Part shown: one piece after another, positions 20,432 through 28,416 of the stretch
Layout: every line of letters begins with the position of its first letter
How positions within the stretch are numbered: position 1 is the stretch's first letter
Assembly: GCF_029392675.1 (NCBI RefSeq)
Contig: NZ_CP113941.1
Span: forward strand, 112,001 to 176,000
Source: Lactobacillus sp. ESL0684
Lineage (GTDB): Bacteria; Bacillota; Bacilli; Lactobacillales; Lactobacillaceae
Reading direction: 5' to 3'
DNA length: 64,000 nt
The notes under the pieces: generated by a model
What the model saw: the letters and a program-made list of their open reading frames with translations, nothing else
What the model was told of the DNA's origin: nothing
Databases searched by the model: none
Position numbers and translations under genes: made by a program

Positions 20432-20674
20432 ATGTCCAAATTATCTAAACAAGACAAAATTGATATTTATAATCTAATGTTGTTATTAAACCGAAAGGAC
20501 GCCCTAAGCATGACTCCCAAAGAAAAGCTGATCAAGCAGGAAAATCATCGTCTCAAACAACGGGTCAAGGACTTACAAGAGCAGAACTTGCAGCTTACCA
20601 TCGAGAACGAATACGTAAAAAAATTGCACGTCTTAGTCAACCAAAGGACCAAGAACCAAAAGCCGAAGAAATAG
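20432..20674 (+). pseudogene. IS3-family OrfA, internally deleted
   Basis: An 80-residue frame starts MSKLSKQDKIDIYNLM, the usual N-terminus of OrfA in lactobacillus IS1223-type elements, and continues with a Lys/Gln-rich coiled coil (about 28-65) typical of the OrfA C-terminus. The helix-turn-helix in between (around 90 residues in complete copies, from memory) is missing, so DNA binding should be lost. Near the end a run of seven A (20616-20622) could serve the programmed -1 shift into orfB. Confidence 0.75.
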
Positions 20675-21333
20675 CGCAGTCAGTTACCCAGCTAAGACGT
20701 GAACTTAAAGTCAGTGTAACTTTTATTCTTGAAACGATTAATGCAAATCCAGATCTGCCACACATGTCGCGTAGTAATTATTACTACACCATTAACAAAG
20801 CAGATAAAGATGCGAAAAATACGCCGTTAATGACTTTAATTCGTAAGATATATGAAGCTAACCAGCATCGTTACGGTTATCGTCGGATTGCTTTAGCAAT
20901 TAATAATTTAGGGATTAAAGTTAACCATAAAAAAGTAAAGCGATTAATGCTCAAAATGAAATTATTTGGCATTAGCATCAAGGGCTGGCGTAAATACAAC
21001 AGTTATCGCGGTATTCAAGGTCCAATTAAACCAGATTTGATTAGACGTAATTTTAGCGCTATTTTACCTAATCACAAGTGGTATTCCGATGTCACCGAGT
21101 TCAAACTTAATGGTCAAAAGACTTATTTGTTACCAATTATTGACGGTTGCACGCAGGAAATTATTTCTTACACAATTTCACGTCATCCTAATTTAAAACA
21201 GACTATGGCAATGTTAGAGTTAGCTTGGCAGAAGCATCTGGCATTGAATAGACTAATATTTCATACCGTAAGTATAGAGAAATTACGAAACACAATACGT
21301 GTGAGAGAATTACTACTTGTTTTATATTTTTAA
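20590..21333 (+). pseudogene. IS3-family OrfB (rve integrase domain), truncated
   Basis: The frame overlaps orfA and would be reached by -1 shifting. It shows the HTH_21 region (HRYGYRRIALAINNLGIKVN) and the start of the integrase core, HKWYSDVTEFKL with the first catalytic Asp. The later parts with the second Asp and the Glu are absent: after LALNRLIFHT the reading frame runs into foreign sequence and stops at 21333. About half of a normal OrfB remains. Confidence 0.8.
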
Positions 21334-21373
21334 AATTACCAAAAGTGAGCCTCTCCATTGTGCAAGTCTATTC

Positions 21374-21511
21374 TCAACGTTTTAGCCAGCAAAACCGTTT
21401 TCTGTATCGTCTCGAATAGCCAAGCTTCATTTCAGGTCTCTTTTTAAATGCCACATCACTCAAAATACTCGAAAAGTTTGTTGCTACTTTATCAAAAGTG
21501 AAGTTACTCAT
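21374..21511 (-). other. Unassigned stretch with a 45-codon minus-strand frame
   Basis: The gap between the IS3 remnant and the controller gene holds one clear small frame on the minus strand, from ATG 21511 (MSNFTFDKVATNF...) to a basic end (RRYRKRFCWLKR). There is no good ribosome site and I recognise no family; it could be a remnant of a mobile gene or chance. The plus strand shows nothing convincing apart from the promoter region of the controller gene. Confidence 0.2.
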
Positions 21512-21565
21512 AAGCCGTTGATTGATAAGCAACTAAATTTTAATCTTAGATTAGGAGGTATTAGT

Positions 21566-21772
21566 ATGATATCTATTGATTTTGGTAAGCGTCTTAAAGA
21601 ACTCAGAGTTAATGCTGGGATTAGCCAAGAAAAGTTTGCTTTAAAGATCGATATGGATAGAACTTACTACGCTTCTGTAGAAGCAGGTAAGCGAAACATA
21701 TCCTTATTTAATATTAAAAAAATTGCAGATGGATTTGGAATATCTCTTAGCGAATTATTTGAAAATTTATAA
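21566..21772 (+). CDS. Controller (C) protein of the restriction-modification system, XRE-type HTH
   Basis: A 68-residue DNA-binding protein that is almost entirely one helix-turn-helix: FGKRLKELRVNAGISQEKFALKIDMDRTYYASVEAGKRNISL. This size and the SQEKFA...DRTYYASVE pattern are standard for C proteins, which delay endonuclease expression and activate their own promoter until the methylase has protected the host. ATG 21566 follows AGGAGG; an earlier in-frame start would add 16 residues without a ribosome site. The endonuclease gene begins 21 bases downstream, so both are probably on one message. Confidence 0.85.
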   Translation: MISIDFGKRLKELRVNAGISQEKFALKIDMDRTYYASVEAGKRNISLFNIKKIADGFGISLSELFENL

Positions 21773-21793
21773 TTTATATGAAGGGTAATTACA

Positions 21794-22669
21794 ATGTCGG
21801 AAGAAACGGAACTTAAAACTTTTATCATTGATCAACTTAAAGATATGGCTAAAACTATTGTTAAAAATACAGAAAAAAACATTAAATCTAGAACTAATAA
21901 TCCATTCAATAGTATATCTGATGAAGTTGGAAAGCATATGGGATTAGGAAGAAGTTTTGATTCACAGTTAGGAACACGACTGCAAAAAATAGCTTTATAT
22001 CTTGCAAGAAGAAAATATGGAAAAGAAAACGTCCCAAATATTATTTTAATGAGTTCTAAGAACAATCAAGATATTGTTAATGTTGTTCGTATAGCATATG
22101 ACTTGAGTCCTGAATTTGGAATGACACAAAAAGTATATTGGAAAGAACCAGGTTTTGACTTCAAGGGTGTATTTACACATGAACTTATAAAGCTTTATAA
22201 AAAAGATCCTAGTAAATTCTGTATCAAAAACGACAGTATTCATTGTACAATTGATGAAATATTAACTATAAAAAACAAAATTAACGAGATAGATGAAAAC
22301 GGAAATGGAATTCCAGTAGATTTGGTATTCTTCGATAAAAAAGATAATGCACACACATTTGAGCTTAAAGCTGGCGGTAATCTTGATACCAAAAATACTA
22401 AGTCAAACGTGAGCGAAGTTGAAAACTTGAAACTTATTTTTAAGATCTTCGGTAACAATGAATCTAAATTTGCAACATGCTATAATAACAATGGAGAAGG
22501 TAATACACCTAAGGGAACAATATTTAATAAATTATCTTCTAAAGAACAAGCAGTTGGTAAAAACTTTTGGGAAGAAATACTTCCTAAAAGTTTAACCTAC
22601 GACAAATTTATACAAATTTATCATAAAGCTTTCAAAGAAGCAAAAGTAGAAGAAACTATCGTAAAATGA
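21794..22669 (+). CDS. Type II restriction endonuclease, PD-(D/E)xK fold, TdeIII-like
   Basis: A 291-residue protein with a probable PD-(D/E)xK core: acidic residues in GIPVDLVFFDKKDN (about 171-184) followed by HTFELKAGGNLDTKNTKSNVSEVE, where ELK supplies the catalytic Glu and Lys. This tail motif resembles the TdeIII family of GGNCC-cutting enzymes as I remember it; the assignment is tentative and the specificity cannot be read from the sequence. The gene is flanked by a controller gene and a DNA methylase whose start overlaps its last four bases, which makes the nuclease role very likely. Codon use is AT-rich, unlike the neighbouring core genes. Confidence 0.7.
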   Translation: MSEETELKTFIIDQLKDMAKTIVKNTEKNIKSRTNNPFNSISDEVGKHMGLGRSFDSQLGTRLQKIALYLARRKYGKENVPNIILMSSKNNQDIVNVVRIAYDLSPEFGMTQKVYWKEPGFDFKGVFTHELIKLYKKDPSKFCIKNDSIHCTIDEILTIKNKINEIDENGNGIPVDLVFFDKKDNAHTFELKAGGNLDTKNTKSNVSEVENLKLIFKIFGNNESKFATCYNNNGEGNTPKGTIFNKLSSKEQAVGKNFWEEILPKSLTYDKFIQIYHKAFKEAKVEETIVK

Positions 22670-23361
22670 GTTTTTACAATATATATAATGCTGATTGTCG
22701 TAAACAAATTAAGTTAATTAAAGATTCTTCCGTTGATTTTATATTAACAGATCCTCCATACAACATAGCAAAGTATTCTACAGGTAATATAAACCTTTCA
22801 GGAAGAAGTTCAATAAATAACGATGTAGGGAAATGGGATTTAAATGCTATTAATCCTGCTGATTTTTTATATGATTTTAAGAGAATACTTAAGCCTGACG
22901 GAAATATTTTTATTTTTACCAGTTACAATTTAATTGGTAAATGGCATGCTGTTTTTGACCCAGAATTTGACACTTTTCAATTCTTTATATGGCATAAAAC
23001 TAATCCTATACCCAAAATATATAAAAATGGCTTTCTAAATAGTTGTGAAATGATTATCTGTCTTTGGAACAAGGGGCATAAATGGAATTTCTCTTCTCAA
23101 ACAAAAATGCATAATTTTTATGAATCACCAATATGCATGGGAAACGAGCGCTTAAAGAATCCAAAACATCCTGCACAAAAACCTTTAAAATTGCTAAAGC
23201 ATTTCATAAAAATAGCAAGTGATGAAGGTGACATTGTTTATGATCCATTTATGGGTGTAGGCTCTACCGGTGTAGCAGCTAACTTGCTAAATCGATCATT
23301 TATAGGCTGTGAAATTGATGATATATATTTCAATGCAGCAAAAGATAGATTAAAAATATAG
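22666..23361 (+). CDS. DNA methyltransferase, beta class (N6-adenine or N4-cytosine)
   Basis: A 231-residue enzyme that methylates the recognition site to protect it. Order of motifs: catalytic block TDPPYNIA (about 28-35), target-recognition region in the middle, then KHPAQKP and the AdoMet-binding DPFMGVGSTGVAA (about 190-202). DPPY before FxGxG defines the beta class. The catalytic DPPY fits N6-adenine as well as N4-cytosine. ATG 22666 overlaps the endonuclease stop by four bases (ATGA), so translation is coupled. Confidence 0.88.
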   Translation: MSFYNIYNADCRKQIKLIKDSSVDFILTDPPYNIAKYSTGNINLSGRSSINNDVGKWDLNAINPADFLYDFKRILKPDGNIFIFTSYNLIGKWHAVFDPEFDTFQFFIWHKTNPIPKIYKNGFLNSCEMIICLWNKGHKWNFSSQTKMHNFYESPICMGNERLKNPKHPAQKPLKLLKHFIKIASDEGDIVYDPFMGVGSTGVAANLLNRSFIGCEIDDIYFNAAKDRLKI

Positions 23362-23363
23362 TA

Positions 23364-23398
23364 AAAAGATTATTTCAATAGCTGAAATAATCTTTTCT
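23364..23398. terminator. Bidirectional terminator between two methylase genes
   Basis: AAAAGATTATTTCA pairs perfectly with TGAAATAATCTTTT (23383-23396) over a five-base loop, with A and T tracts on the two sides. It ends the restriction operon and the convergent D12 methylase transcript. Confidence 0.85.
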
Positions 23399-23438
23399 TA
23401 TAATAGCAAGTTAAAATAATTCTGAAGCATCTTAATAA

Positions 23439-24497
23439 TTAGTAGTTTGTAATTATAAGATGCTTTACTTTTTTTTCATTTCTATTCATAAAACTGACTA
23501 AATAATTTTTTGTAAAACTTTCAATATGAAATGTATCATGATACATTTCATAAATAAATTCCGTGTTTTTTATTATGAGCATAAATCGTGCTGATGTATG
23601 TTTTAAGCAATTAAATAATCGCTTTTGCTCTGATTTGCCAAATTTATTTTTATCGTATGTTGAAAAATCACTATCATAAGGCGGATCAAGAAATATAAAG
23701 TCATTTTTATTAAGTCTTAGTTCATCAATAAATTTTTCAAAATCTTTATTTTGAATAGACGTATTTCTTAATTTGTCAAAAACTTCAGTTGATAAAGCAT
23801 ATCTTATTTTTTTTCCAAAGTCTTTTTTGTTATAGCTTATTCCACCATAAGGAACATTAAAATCTCCATTTTTATTATATCTAAACATTGAAGAGTAGCA
23901 GTATTCACGTATAAACCAAAAAATAGCTGCTTGCCTACCTTTAGAAAAAGAAGTCATATTATTTAGTAGATAGCGTATATACATATAATAAGCAGATTTA
24001 ACAGCAGCTTCTATATTGGCCATTTTATCTTTACTAGAAATAGCACCATTTTCTTTTTCTAACTTTGCTGATCTTTTTATTTTTCTAGAAAGGTTACTTT
24101 TTAACTCTTTTACAAAAATACGGCTATAATCACTAGTAAATAATTTGAATTCTTCCAAAAATATTCTGACAAAAGTATCTATTGGAATATTTTGGTTATA
24201 TACATCCAAAACAAGACTTTTATTATCCTCAATTATACTACTGATTAATAAAAACTCTTCGTACTCTTGTTGAATACATCTTACAAAATCCTTATCTTTA
24301 TCCTTTATACAATTATAAAAGTTTATAAGATCTGACGATTTATCATTAATGTAGCAAGATGGATTACTTGTATCAAAAAAAACTGCTCCACCACCGACAA
24401 AGGGCTCGACATATCTTCCGCTATAAGTCGGAATTTTTTTTCTTATTATTTCTAACTCTTTTTCTTTGCCACCTGGCCATTTTAAAATAGGTTTCAT
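23439..24497 (-). CDS. DNA adenine methylase, D12 (Dam/alpha) class
   Basis: A 352-residue N6-adenine methylase. AdoMet motif KWPGGKEKELE (7-17) and YVEPFVGGGAVFFD (about 29-42) come first, the catalytic block FIFLDPPYDSDFSTYD is in the last third (about 265-280): alpha order. Between them lies a longer-than-usual helical region (about 100-230). It is convergent with the other methylase gene, with a shared terminator. It may be the second methylase of the same system, as needed for an asymmetric site or for single-strand protection, or a solitary enzyme. AT-rich like the rest of the island. ATG 24497 follows AGGGGAATGT. Confidence 0.88.
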   Translation of the reverse strand: MKPILKWPGGKEKELEIIRKKIPTYSGRYVEPFVGGGAVFFDTSNPSCYINDKSSDLINFYNCIKDKDKDFVRCIQQEYEEFLLISSIIEDNKSLVLDVYNQNIPIDTFVRIFLEEFKLFTSDYSRIFVKELKSNLSRKIKRSAKLEKENGAISSKDKMANIEAAVKSAYYMYIRYLLNNMTSFSKGRQAAIFWFIREYCYSSMFRYNKNGDFNVPYGGISYNKKDFGKKIRYALSTEVFDKLRNTSIQNKDFEKFIDELRLNKNDFIFLDPPYDSDFSTYDKNKFGKSEQKRLFNCLKHTSARFMLIIKNTEFIYEMYHDTFHIESFTKNYLVSFMNRNEKKVKHLIITNY

Positions 24498-25027
24498 ACA
24501 TTCCCCTGTTTTAACTATTTACTATTACTTTTTTAAAATAATAGCTTTATTTGGAATATCATAATATACATTAAATTTCGTTTTTCCCGTCTCCACACCA
24601 AGATTTAATAAAAAACTCTTAGGAAGCCTAATTATCATATCCTTTTATAATAAGTATGTTTCTAAATATACGAGATCATCTGTCATAAAAGTATTCCTTG
24701 CCTTATATAGTGCTGTTTCAGACTATTATGTGCCTATAATTAGGGAAAAGCAACTTCAGAATTTTGATTTTTAGGTTATGAAATCATCATCGTATAATAA
24801 CTACTTAATTCTATTTGCACTGTATACTTCCAGAAAAACGTTCAAAAGCTTAATTTTCAATCTCACTGCTGAAGATGACCTACAAATATTAAAGAAGTAA
24901 GCGATACCACCGTAAATCAAAATTAGCTTCTCAGTTTAATCTTAAGAAGCCTTTTTCTTTAGTAGCCTATTTAAAAGCATCCCAAATTTAAAACTGAAGT
25001 GCAATGTTAATTGTTAAATAAAAAGTA
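24498..25027. other. Gene-poor right flank of the restriction island
   Basis: About 530 AT-rich bases without a convincing gene. A 40-codon plus-strand frame (24778-24900, MKSSSYNNYL... ending TAEDDLQILKK) lacks a good ribosome site but ends just before a real terminator (24926-24960), so it may be the tail of a decayed gene. The minus strand near 25000 shows traces of the 5'-nucleotidase frame described next. Nothing else is supported. Confidence 0.4.
24926..24960 (+). terminator. Rho-independent terminator
   Basis: GCTTCT (24926-24931) pairs with AGAAGC (24945-24950) around CAGTTTAATCTTA, and CTTTTTCTTT follows. It has no intact gene upstream on its strand, which points to lost sequence. 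Confidence 0.6.
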
Positions 25028-25159
25028 TCAGCTGTCAATTAATAACGAATTAGGATAATTTTGCTTGATATTTTGAAGAGCCAGTGCAGGTTGCTGGTCA
25101 GTATTTGAAATAAAGCCATGCAAATCAGTTGTGGTTAAAATATTAATTTGTTGTTCCAT
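25028..25159 (-). pseudogene. N-terminal stub of a 5'-nucleotidase/metallophosphatase
   Basis: From ATG 25159, behind a good AGGAGT site, the minus strand reads MEQQINILTTTDLHGFI, the start of UshA/CpdB-type 5'-nucleotidases with the first metal-binding block TDLHG, and continues to SLLIDS before TGA at 25028. Complete relatives go on with SGD, the next metal ligand, for about 400 more residues. A small deletion after IDS would explain the stop, as GAT ACT TTT follows in another frame. The gene lies directly downstream of ndt and may have been a nucleoside-salvage partner. Confidence 0.7.
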
Positions 25160-25186
25160 TTAAAACTCCTTAAATTTAGAATGCAA

Positions 25187-25217
25187 AAAAAGTTAAGCAG
25201 AAGTCGCTTAACTTTTA
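25187..25217 (-). terminator. Terminator after ndt
   Basis: On the minus strand AAAAGTTAAGC pairs with GCTTAACTTTT around GACTTCT and is followed by further T. It ends the ndt transcript ahead of the 5'-nucleotidase stub. Confidence 0.85.
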
Positions 25218-25229
25218 AATTGTGTTTCT

Positions 25230-25706
25230 TTAATAAACAGCTCCATCATAGAAATTATAACGAGGCTTATTGAAGTCAAAATCTTTTAGTTCACTAATTT
25301 TAATGGCGTTATCGCAAGCACCCCAACTCATTAAGTTGATTGGCTTACCATAATCTTCATCTGGCATAACTAATAAAATGTATTTTCCTTGACCTACGGC
25401 GTAACCCATTTCCATTGCTAAACCTGGATCTTCTTCATCTGGCAGATAAACGCCAAGCACTACATCACTTGATTTAATACCAACTAAATCGCCATTGTAT
25501 GTAGCAGTTGCCCATTCGCGATCATGTAAGTATTCAGGATGCTCGGCTACGTTAATCCCTTTGTATTGATTATCTAGTGGGACATAGCTGTTTTCTAAAT
25601 CGATCGTAGGGTTGGCTTTTAGTGCTTGCATGGCTGCCTTATAAGCATCATTTTGCTTTTCATTAAACCAACCAGCACCAAAATAAACGGTTTTTGTTTT
25701 CGTCAT
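25230..25706 (-). CDS. ndt: Nucleoside 2-deoxyribosyltransferase, type II
   Basis: Cytoplasmic enzyme that swaps the base of 2'-deoxynucleosides, used by lactobacilli for deoxynucleoside salvage. The 158 residues match the known lactobacillus NDT in length and pattern: VYFGAGWFNEKQNDAY, NSYVPLDNQYKGI, EYLHDREWATATYNGDL, the catalytic Glu99 in GLAMEMGYA, and the C-terminal YNFYDGAVY whose Tyr and carboxylate help bind substrate. It starts 15 bases after the phosphatase gene, so the two share a message. Confidence 0.96.
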   Translation of the reverse strand: MTKTKTVYFGAGWFNEKQNDAYKAAMQALKANPTIDLENSYVPLDNQYKGINVAEHPEYLHDREWATATYNGDLVGIKSSDVVLGVYLPDEEDPGLAMEMGYAVGQGKYILLVMPDEDYGKPINLMSWGACDNAIKISELKDFDFNKPRYNFYDGAVY

Positions 25707-25721
25707 CGGTCTTTTGCTCCT

Positions 25722-26522
25722 TTATTCTAAATAGATTTTACGCAACTGACTGATTTCATCATCAGTCAATTTCATAATATCACGCAGATAGTTGTTAACG
25801 CCACCATAATTTTTATCAAGCGTTTCGAAAACATGGTCAATGTATTCAGGGTGAACGGTTTGGAAGTCCTTAATAATATTTAAGGTAGCCTCGTTTGCTC
25901 CTTTTGCTTTGGCTTTAGCTAGGAAATCTTCGACAAAATCCGCGGTTGTCACGTTGGTTAATAAGTAATCTTGCTTAATGGTTTGAGCAGGAACACCTAA
26001 AGCGCTCAAAATGAGCAATGCACCAAAGCCGGTCCGATCCTTTCCAGCTGTACAATGGAAAATTAGACTTTGACCGTCTTGATCATTGGCTAGTAGTAGA
26101 TCAAAGAAATGACGGTAAGCCTTTTGTGCGGAAGCGCTAGTAATCATGTCGTCGTAGGCAATAAACATATGCTTAAAACCAGCCTGCGGATCTTTTTCGC
26201 CCATGGCAACGACATTTTCAACACTGCTAGAAGCATTAGTTAAATCTTCGCTAAAAACAGGATCAAAATCATAGCTAGCACCTTCAGGAATTCGATCGGG
26301 TTCGGCTTCAGCTTCGGTACTACTTCTGAAGTCTACGATGTATTTCACACCGTAATCTTGCAAAAGCTTTTGATCATTTTCATCTAGTGTTCCTAAGTTT
26401 GCCGTCCGCAATAATTTGTGCATCTTTACGGTTTTGCCGTCTTTAGTTTGGTAACCACCCAACTCGCGAAAGTTCCGTCCACTTTTGACACCAATTAGTT
26501 GGTTTTTAAGTTTTTCTGTCAT
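25722..26522 (-). CDS. Tyrosine-protein phosphatase family protein (Y_phosphatase3)
   Basis: Cytoplasmic phosphatase of 266 residues. The P-loop IFHCTAGKDRTGFGALL holds the nucleophilic Cys and the Arg of the Cx5R signature; FRELGGYQTKDG near the N-terminus and YIVDFRSSTEAE are standard for this bacterial family, which acts on phosphotyrosine or phosphoinositides. ATG 26522 follows AAGGATGG. It is the first gene of a two-gene unit with ndt. The physiological substrate is unknown. Confidence 0.88.
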   Translation of the reverse strand: MTEKLKNQLIGVKSGRNFRELGGYQTKDGKTVKMHKLLRTANLGTLDENDQKLLQDYGVKYIVDFRSSTEAEAEPDRIPEGASYDFDPVFSEDLTNASSSVENVVAMGEKDPQAGFKHMFIAYDDMITSASAQKAYRHFFDLLLANDQDGQSLIFHCTAGKDRTGFGALLILSALGVPAQTIKQDYLLTNVTTADFVEDFLAKAKAKGANEATLNIIKDFQTVHPEYIDHVFETLDKNYGGVNNYLRDIMKLTDDEISQLRKIYLE

Positions 26523-26666
26523 CTTTTTCCATCCTTGCCTTTTGACTTTTAAGTTCTATTTTAGCAATAAACCTTTTTATAAACAATTACAAAAAAGCCG
26601 AGTTAATTCAAAACTATGTTAAAATAAAATCTAAAGTAGAATACTATATTTTTAGAGGATGATTAC

Positions 26667-27146
26667 ATGAGTACGAAAAAAAACAATATTTTAGTTCCAG
26701 TTGATGGCTCGGATTCTGCTGAAAGATCTTTTGATAAGGCAGTTAAGATTGCGCTATCAGAGGGGGCGCACATTGATATCTTAAATGTGATTGATACCAG
26801 ACAATTTTTGGGTGAAATGCAAGATACGGTGATTACTAGTGATACTTTTTATCAGATGACTCAAGATGCAGCTGAATACCTCAAAAGCCTTAAAGCATGG
26901 GCTCATGATAATTTTGACTTTGATGATATCGATTATCACATTCGTTATGGCAGTCCAAAGGCGATAATTTCCTATGACTTTATTAAAGATCATCATAATA
27001 ATTTGATTATTATGGGAGCAACAGGGTTAAATCGAGTTGAGAGAATGTTAATGGGCTCAGTAACAGAATATGTTAATCAGCATGCTCTGGCTGACGTATT
27101 GATTGTACGCACGGATATTAACAATCAGCCTCTTAAACAAAAATGA
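26667..27146 (+). CDS. Universal stress protein, UspA family
   Basis: Small cytoplasmic protein of 159 residues with the Usp fold. ILVPVDGSDSAERSFDKAV at the N-terminus and the ATP-binding motif IIMGATGLNRVERMLMGSVTEYV (G2xG9GS/T type) near the C-terminus indicate an ATP-binding member. ATG 26667 follows AGAGGATG. It is monocistronic and divergent from the phosphatase-ndt unit; role in stress response inferred from family. Confidence 0.92.
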   Translation: MSTKKNNILVPVDGSDSAERSFDKAVKIALSEGAHIDILNVIDTRQFLGEMQDTVITSDTFYQMTQDAAEYLKSLKAWAHDNFDFDDIDYHIRYGSPKAIISYDFIKDHHNNLIIMGATGLNRVERMLMGSVTEYVNQHALADVLIVRTDINNQPLKQK

Positions 27147-27232
27147 TTTTTTTGCTGAATGCTCTTTCATTTTAGCTTAAAATCTGCTATCATCTTGATT
27201 GGTTAATTTTGTGGCTAAAGGAGATGGCAACA

Positions 27233-27337
27233 ATGACGATGAATGTTCAAAATTCCAGTATCAATTTTGTTGTTCAGCTTTTACAGTTTCCAAAATTAAA
27301 TAATTTAAAGTGTAATTTCAAGATGGACTTGATGTGA
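27233..27337 (+). CDS. Putative leader peptide before the first PhnD-type gene
   Basis: A 34-codon frame (MTMNVQNSSINF...) with AAAGGAG nine bases before ATG 27233. Its stop codon (27335-27337) lies inside the 5' arm of the terminator that precedes the binding-protein gene, so a ribosome reaching the stop would disturb the hairpin. Codon content shows no obvious repeated amino acid. It could be an attenuation leader or a chance frame in a structured 5' region. Confidence 0.45.
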   Translation: MTMNVQNSSINFVVQLLQFPKLNNLKCNFKMDLM

Positions 27338-27370
27338 ATTACTTAGGTAATTTGCATTGAGTCTTTTTTT
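27326..27370 (+). terminator. Attenuator-type terminator ahead of the first PhnD-type gene
   Basis: GACTTGATGTGAATTAC (27326-27342) pairs with GTAATTTGCATTGAGTC (27347-27363) along 17 positions with four G-U pairs, and seven T follow. It stands 20 bases before the start of the binding-protein gene and after the putative leader frame, so it must be read through for expression. Confidence 0.8.
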
Positions 27371-27390
27371 GAGCTTTAGGGAGGCCGATG

Positions 27391-28326
27391 ATGAAGAAAT
27401 TTAAGCGGATAATGATAAGTGCGTTAGCTGCAATTAGTGTAGTGACTTTAACAGCTTGTGCTAATCAAAAAGAGTCAAAAACTAGTAAAAGTAATGACCC
27501 CAAGTCGTTGAATGTGCAATTTGTTCCTAGTGATGCTTCTGGTCGTATGGAAGGTGAGGGTAAACCGTTAGAAAAGATGCTCTCGAAACGGTTAGGTATT
27601 CCAGTTCATGTGACTACTTCGACTGACAATAATGCCGAAATCGAAGCTATGAAATCCAAGAAGGTTGATGTTGGCTTTTTGGCGGCGGATGCCTATGTTC
27701 AAGCTCATAAGCAAGGTGCAGCCGATGTACTTTTGCAATCTGAGCGTTATGGAATTAAGCAACCAGGCGGAACTTGGACTAAGAAATTGGTACACACGCT
27801 GCGTGCTGAGATAGTTGTCAGAAAAAACTCTAACATCAAAAGTTGGAAGGACTTAAAAGGTAAATCAATTTCAATTCAAAGTCCAACTTCAACAACTGGT
27901 TATATCTTTCCAGTGGCAGAATTAAAGCAAAAAGGCTTAGATGTAACCAAAAAGTGTAAGTTAGTCACGGTTAATGGTCACGATATGGCAGTCTTAAATG
28001 TTATGAGTGGCGATACTGATGCGGCTTTTGTATTTGAGGATGCACGTAATAAAGTCTTAAAAGATGCTCCTAAGATTAAACAAAAGGTAGTGCCGATTTA
28101 CTTTACTACACCAATTCCTAATGATACTATCTCGGTTTCTCCAAGTATGCCGAAAGCATTTCGTAAGAAGTTGGCTAATGCTTTTATCGATATTAGTAAG
28201 ACTAAAGACGGTCAAAAATTAATCCAAAAAATGTATGACCAATATGGTTATCGTAAGGCTAAAGACAGTGATTATGATATAGTTCGTAAGTACGAGAAAA
28301 TCGCCCAATCACTTAAAAAGCATTAA
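27391..28326 (+). CDS. phnD: PhnD-type phosphate/phosphonate ABC binding lipoprotein, copy 1
   Basis: Extracytoplasmic binding lipoprotein of 311 residues: signal peptide with lipobox LTAC (about 18-23), then the PhnD fold with LNVQFVPSDASGRMEG, LEKMLSKRLGIPVHV, KKVDVGFLAADAYV, SWKDLKGKSISIQSPTST and DTDAAFVFEDAR. ATG 27391 is chosen over ATG 27388 because AGGGAGG is then six bases away and the start aligns with the paralogs (MKKF). It is the first of four tandem paralogs that share one transporter downstream. The family binds phosphonate, phosphite or phosphate; which one, or another ligand, is not known. Confidence 0.88.
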   Translation: MKKFKRIMISALAAISVVTLTACANQKESKTSKSNDPKSLNVQFVPSDASGRMEGEGKPLEKMLSKRLGIPVHVTTSTDNNAEIEAMKSKKVDVGFLAADAYVQAHKQGAADVLLQSERYGIKQPGGTWTKKLVHTLRAEIVVRKNSNIKSWKDLKGKSISIQSPTSTTGYIFPVAELKQKGLDVTKKCKLVTVNGHDMAVLNVMSGDTDAAFVFEDARNKVLKDAPKIKQKVVPIYFTTPIPNDTISVSPSMPKAFRKKLANAFIDISKTKDGQKLIQKMYDQYGYRKAKDSDYDIVRKYEKIAQSLKKH

Positions 28327-28344
28327 CTTGGTTAAAATTTATTG

Positions 28345-28374
28345 TTGCAGCAACCCGAATATTTATGCTATATT
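28345..28374 (+). promoter_or_regulatory. Possible promoter before the second PhnD-type gene
   Basis: TTGCAG (28345-28350) and TATATT (28369-28374) are 18 bases apart; a second -10-like TATAAT lies at 28374-28379. It would give the second copy its own transcript with a leader of about 190 bases. Confidence 0.45.
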
Positions 28375-28416
28375 ATAATCGTAACGAACGTAAATATTAG
28401 TGGGAGGTTGAGGGCA

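Larger units (their letters stand above)
20390..21265 (+). mobile_element. Decayed IS3-family element (IS1223/IS150-like) with internal deletion and lost right end
   Basis: Two overlapping frames typical of IS3 elements are present, but the orfA product has only its first and last parts and orfB ends abruptly after the first catalytic Asp region. The right terminal part is missing: after RLIFHT the sequence switches to unrelated DNA leading into the restriction-modification genes. The element cannot transpose by itself. It marks the left boundary of an accessory island. Confidence 0.8.

Noticed and set aside
24778-24900. 40-codon plus-strand frame as a real gene
   Set aside because: No good ribosome site and no recognisable product; kept only as a possible tail of a decayed gene.
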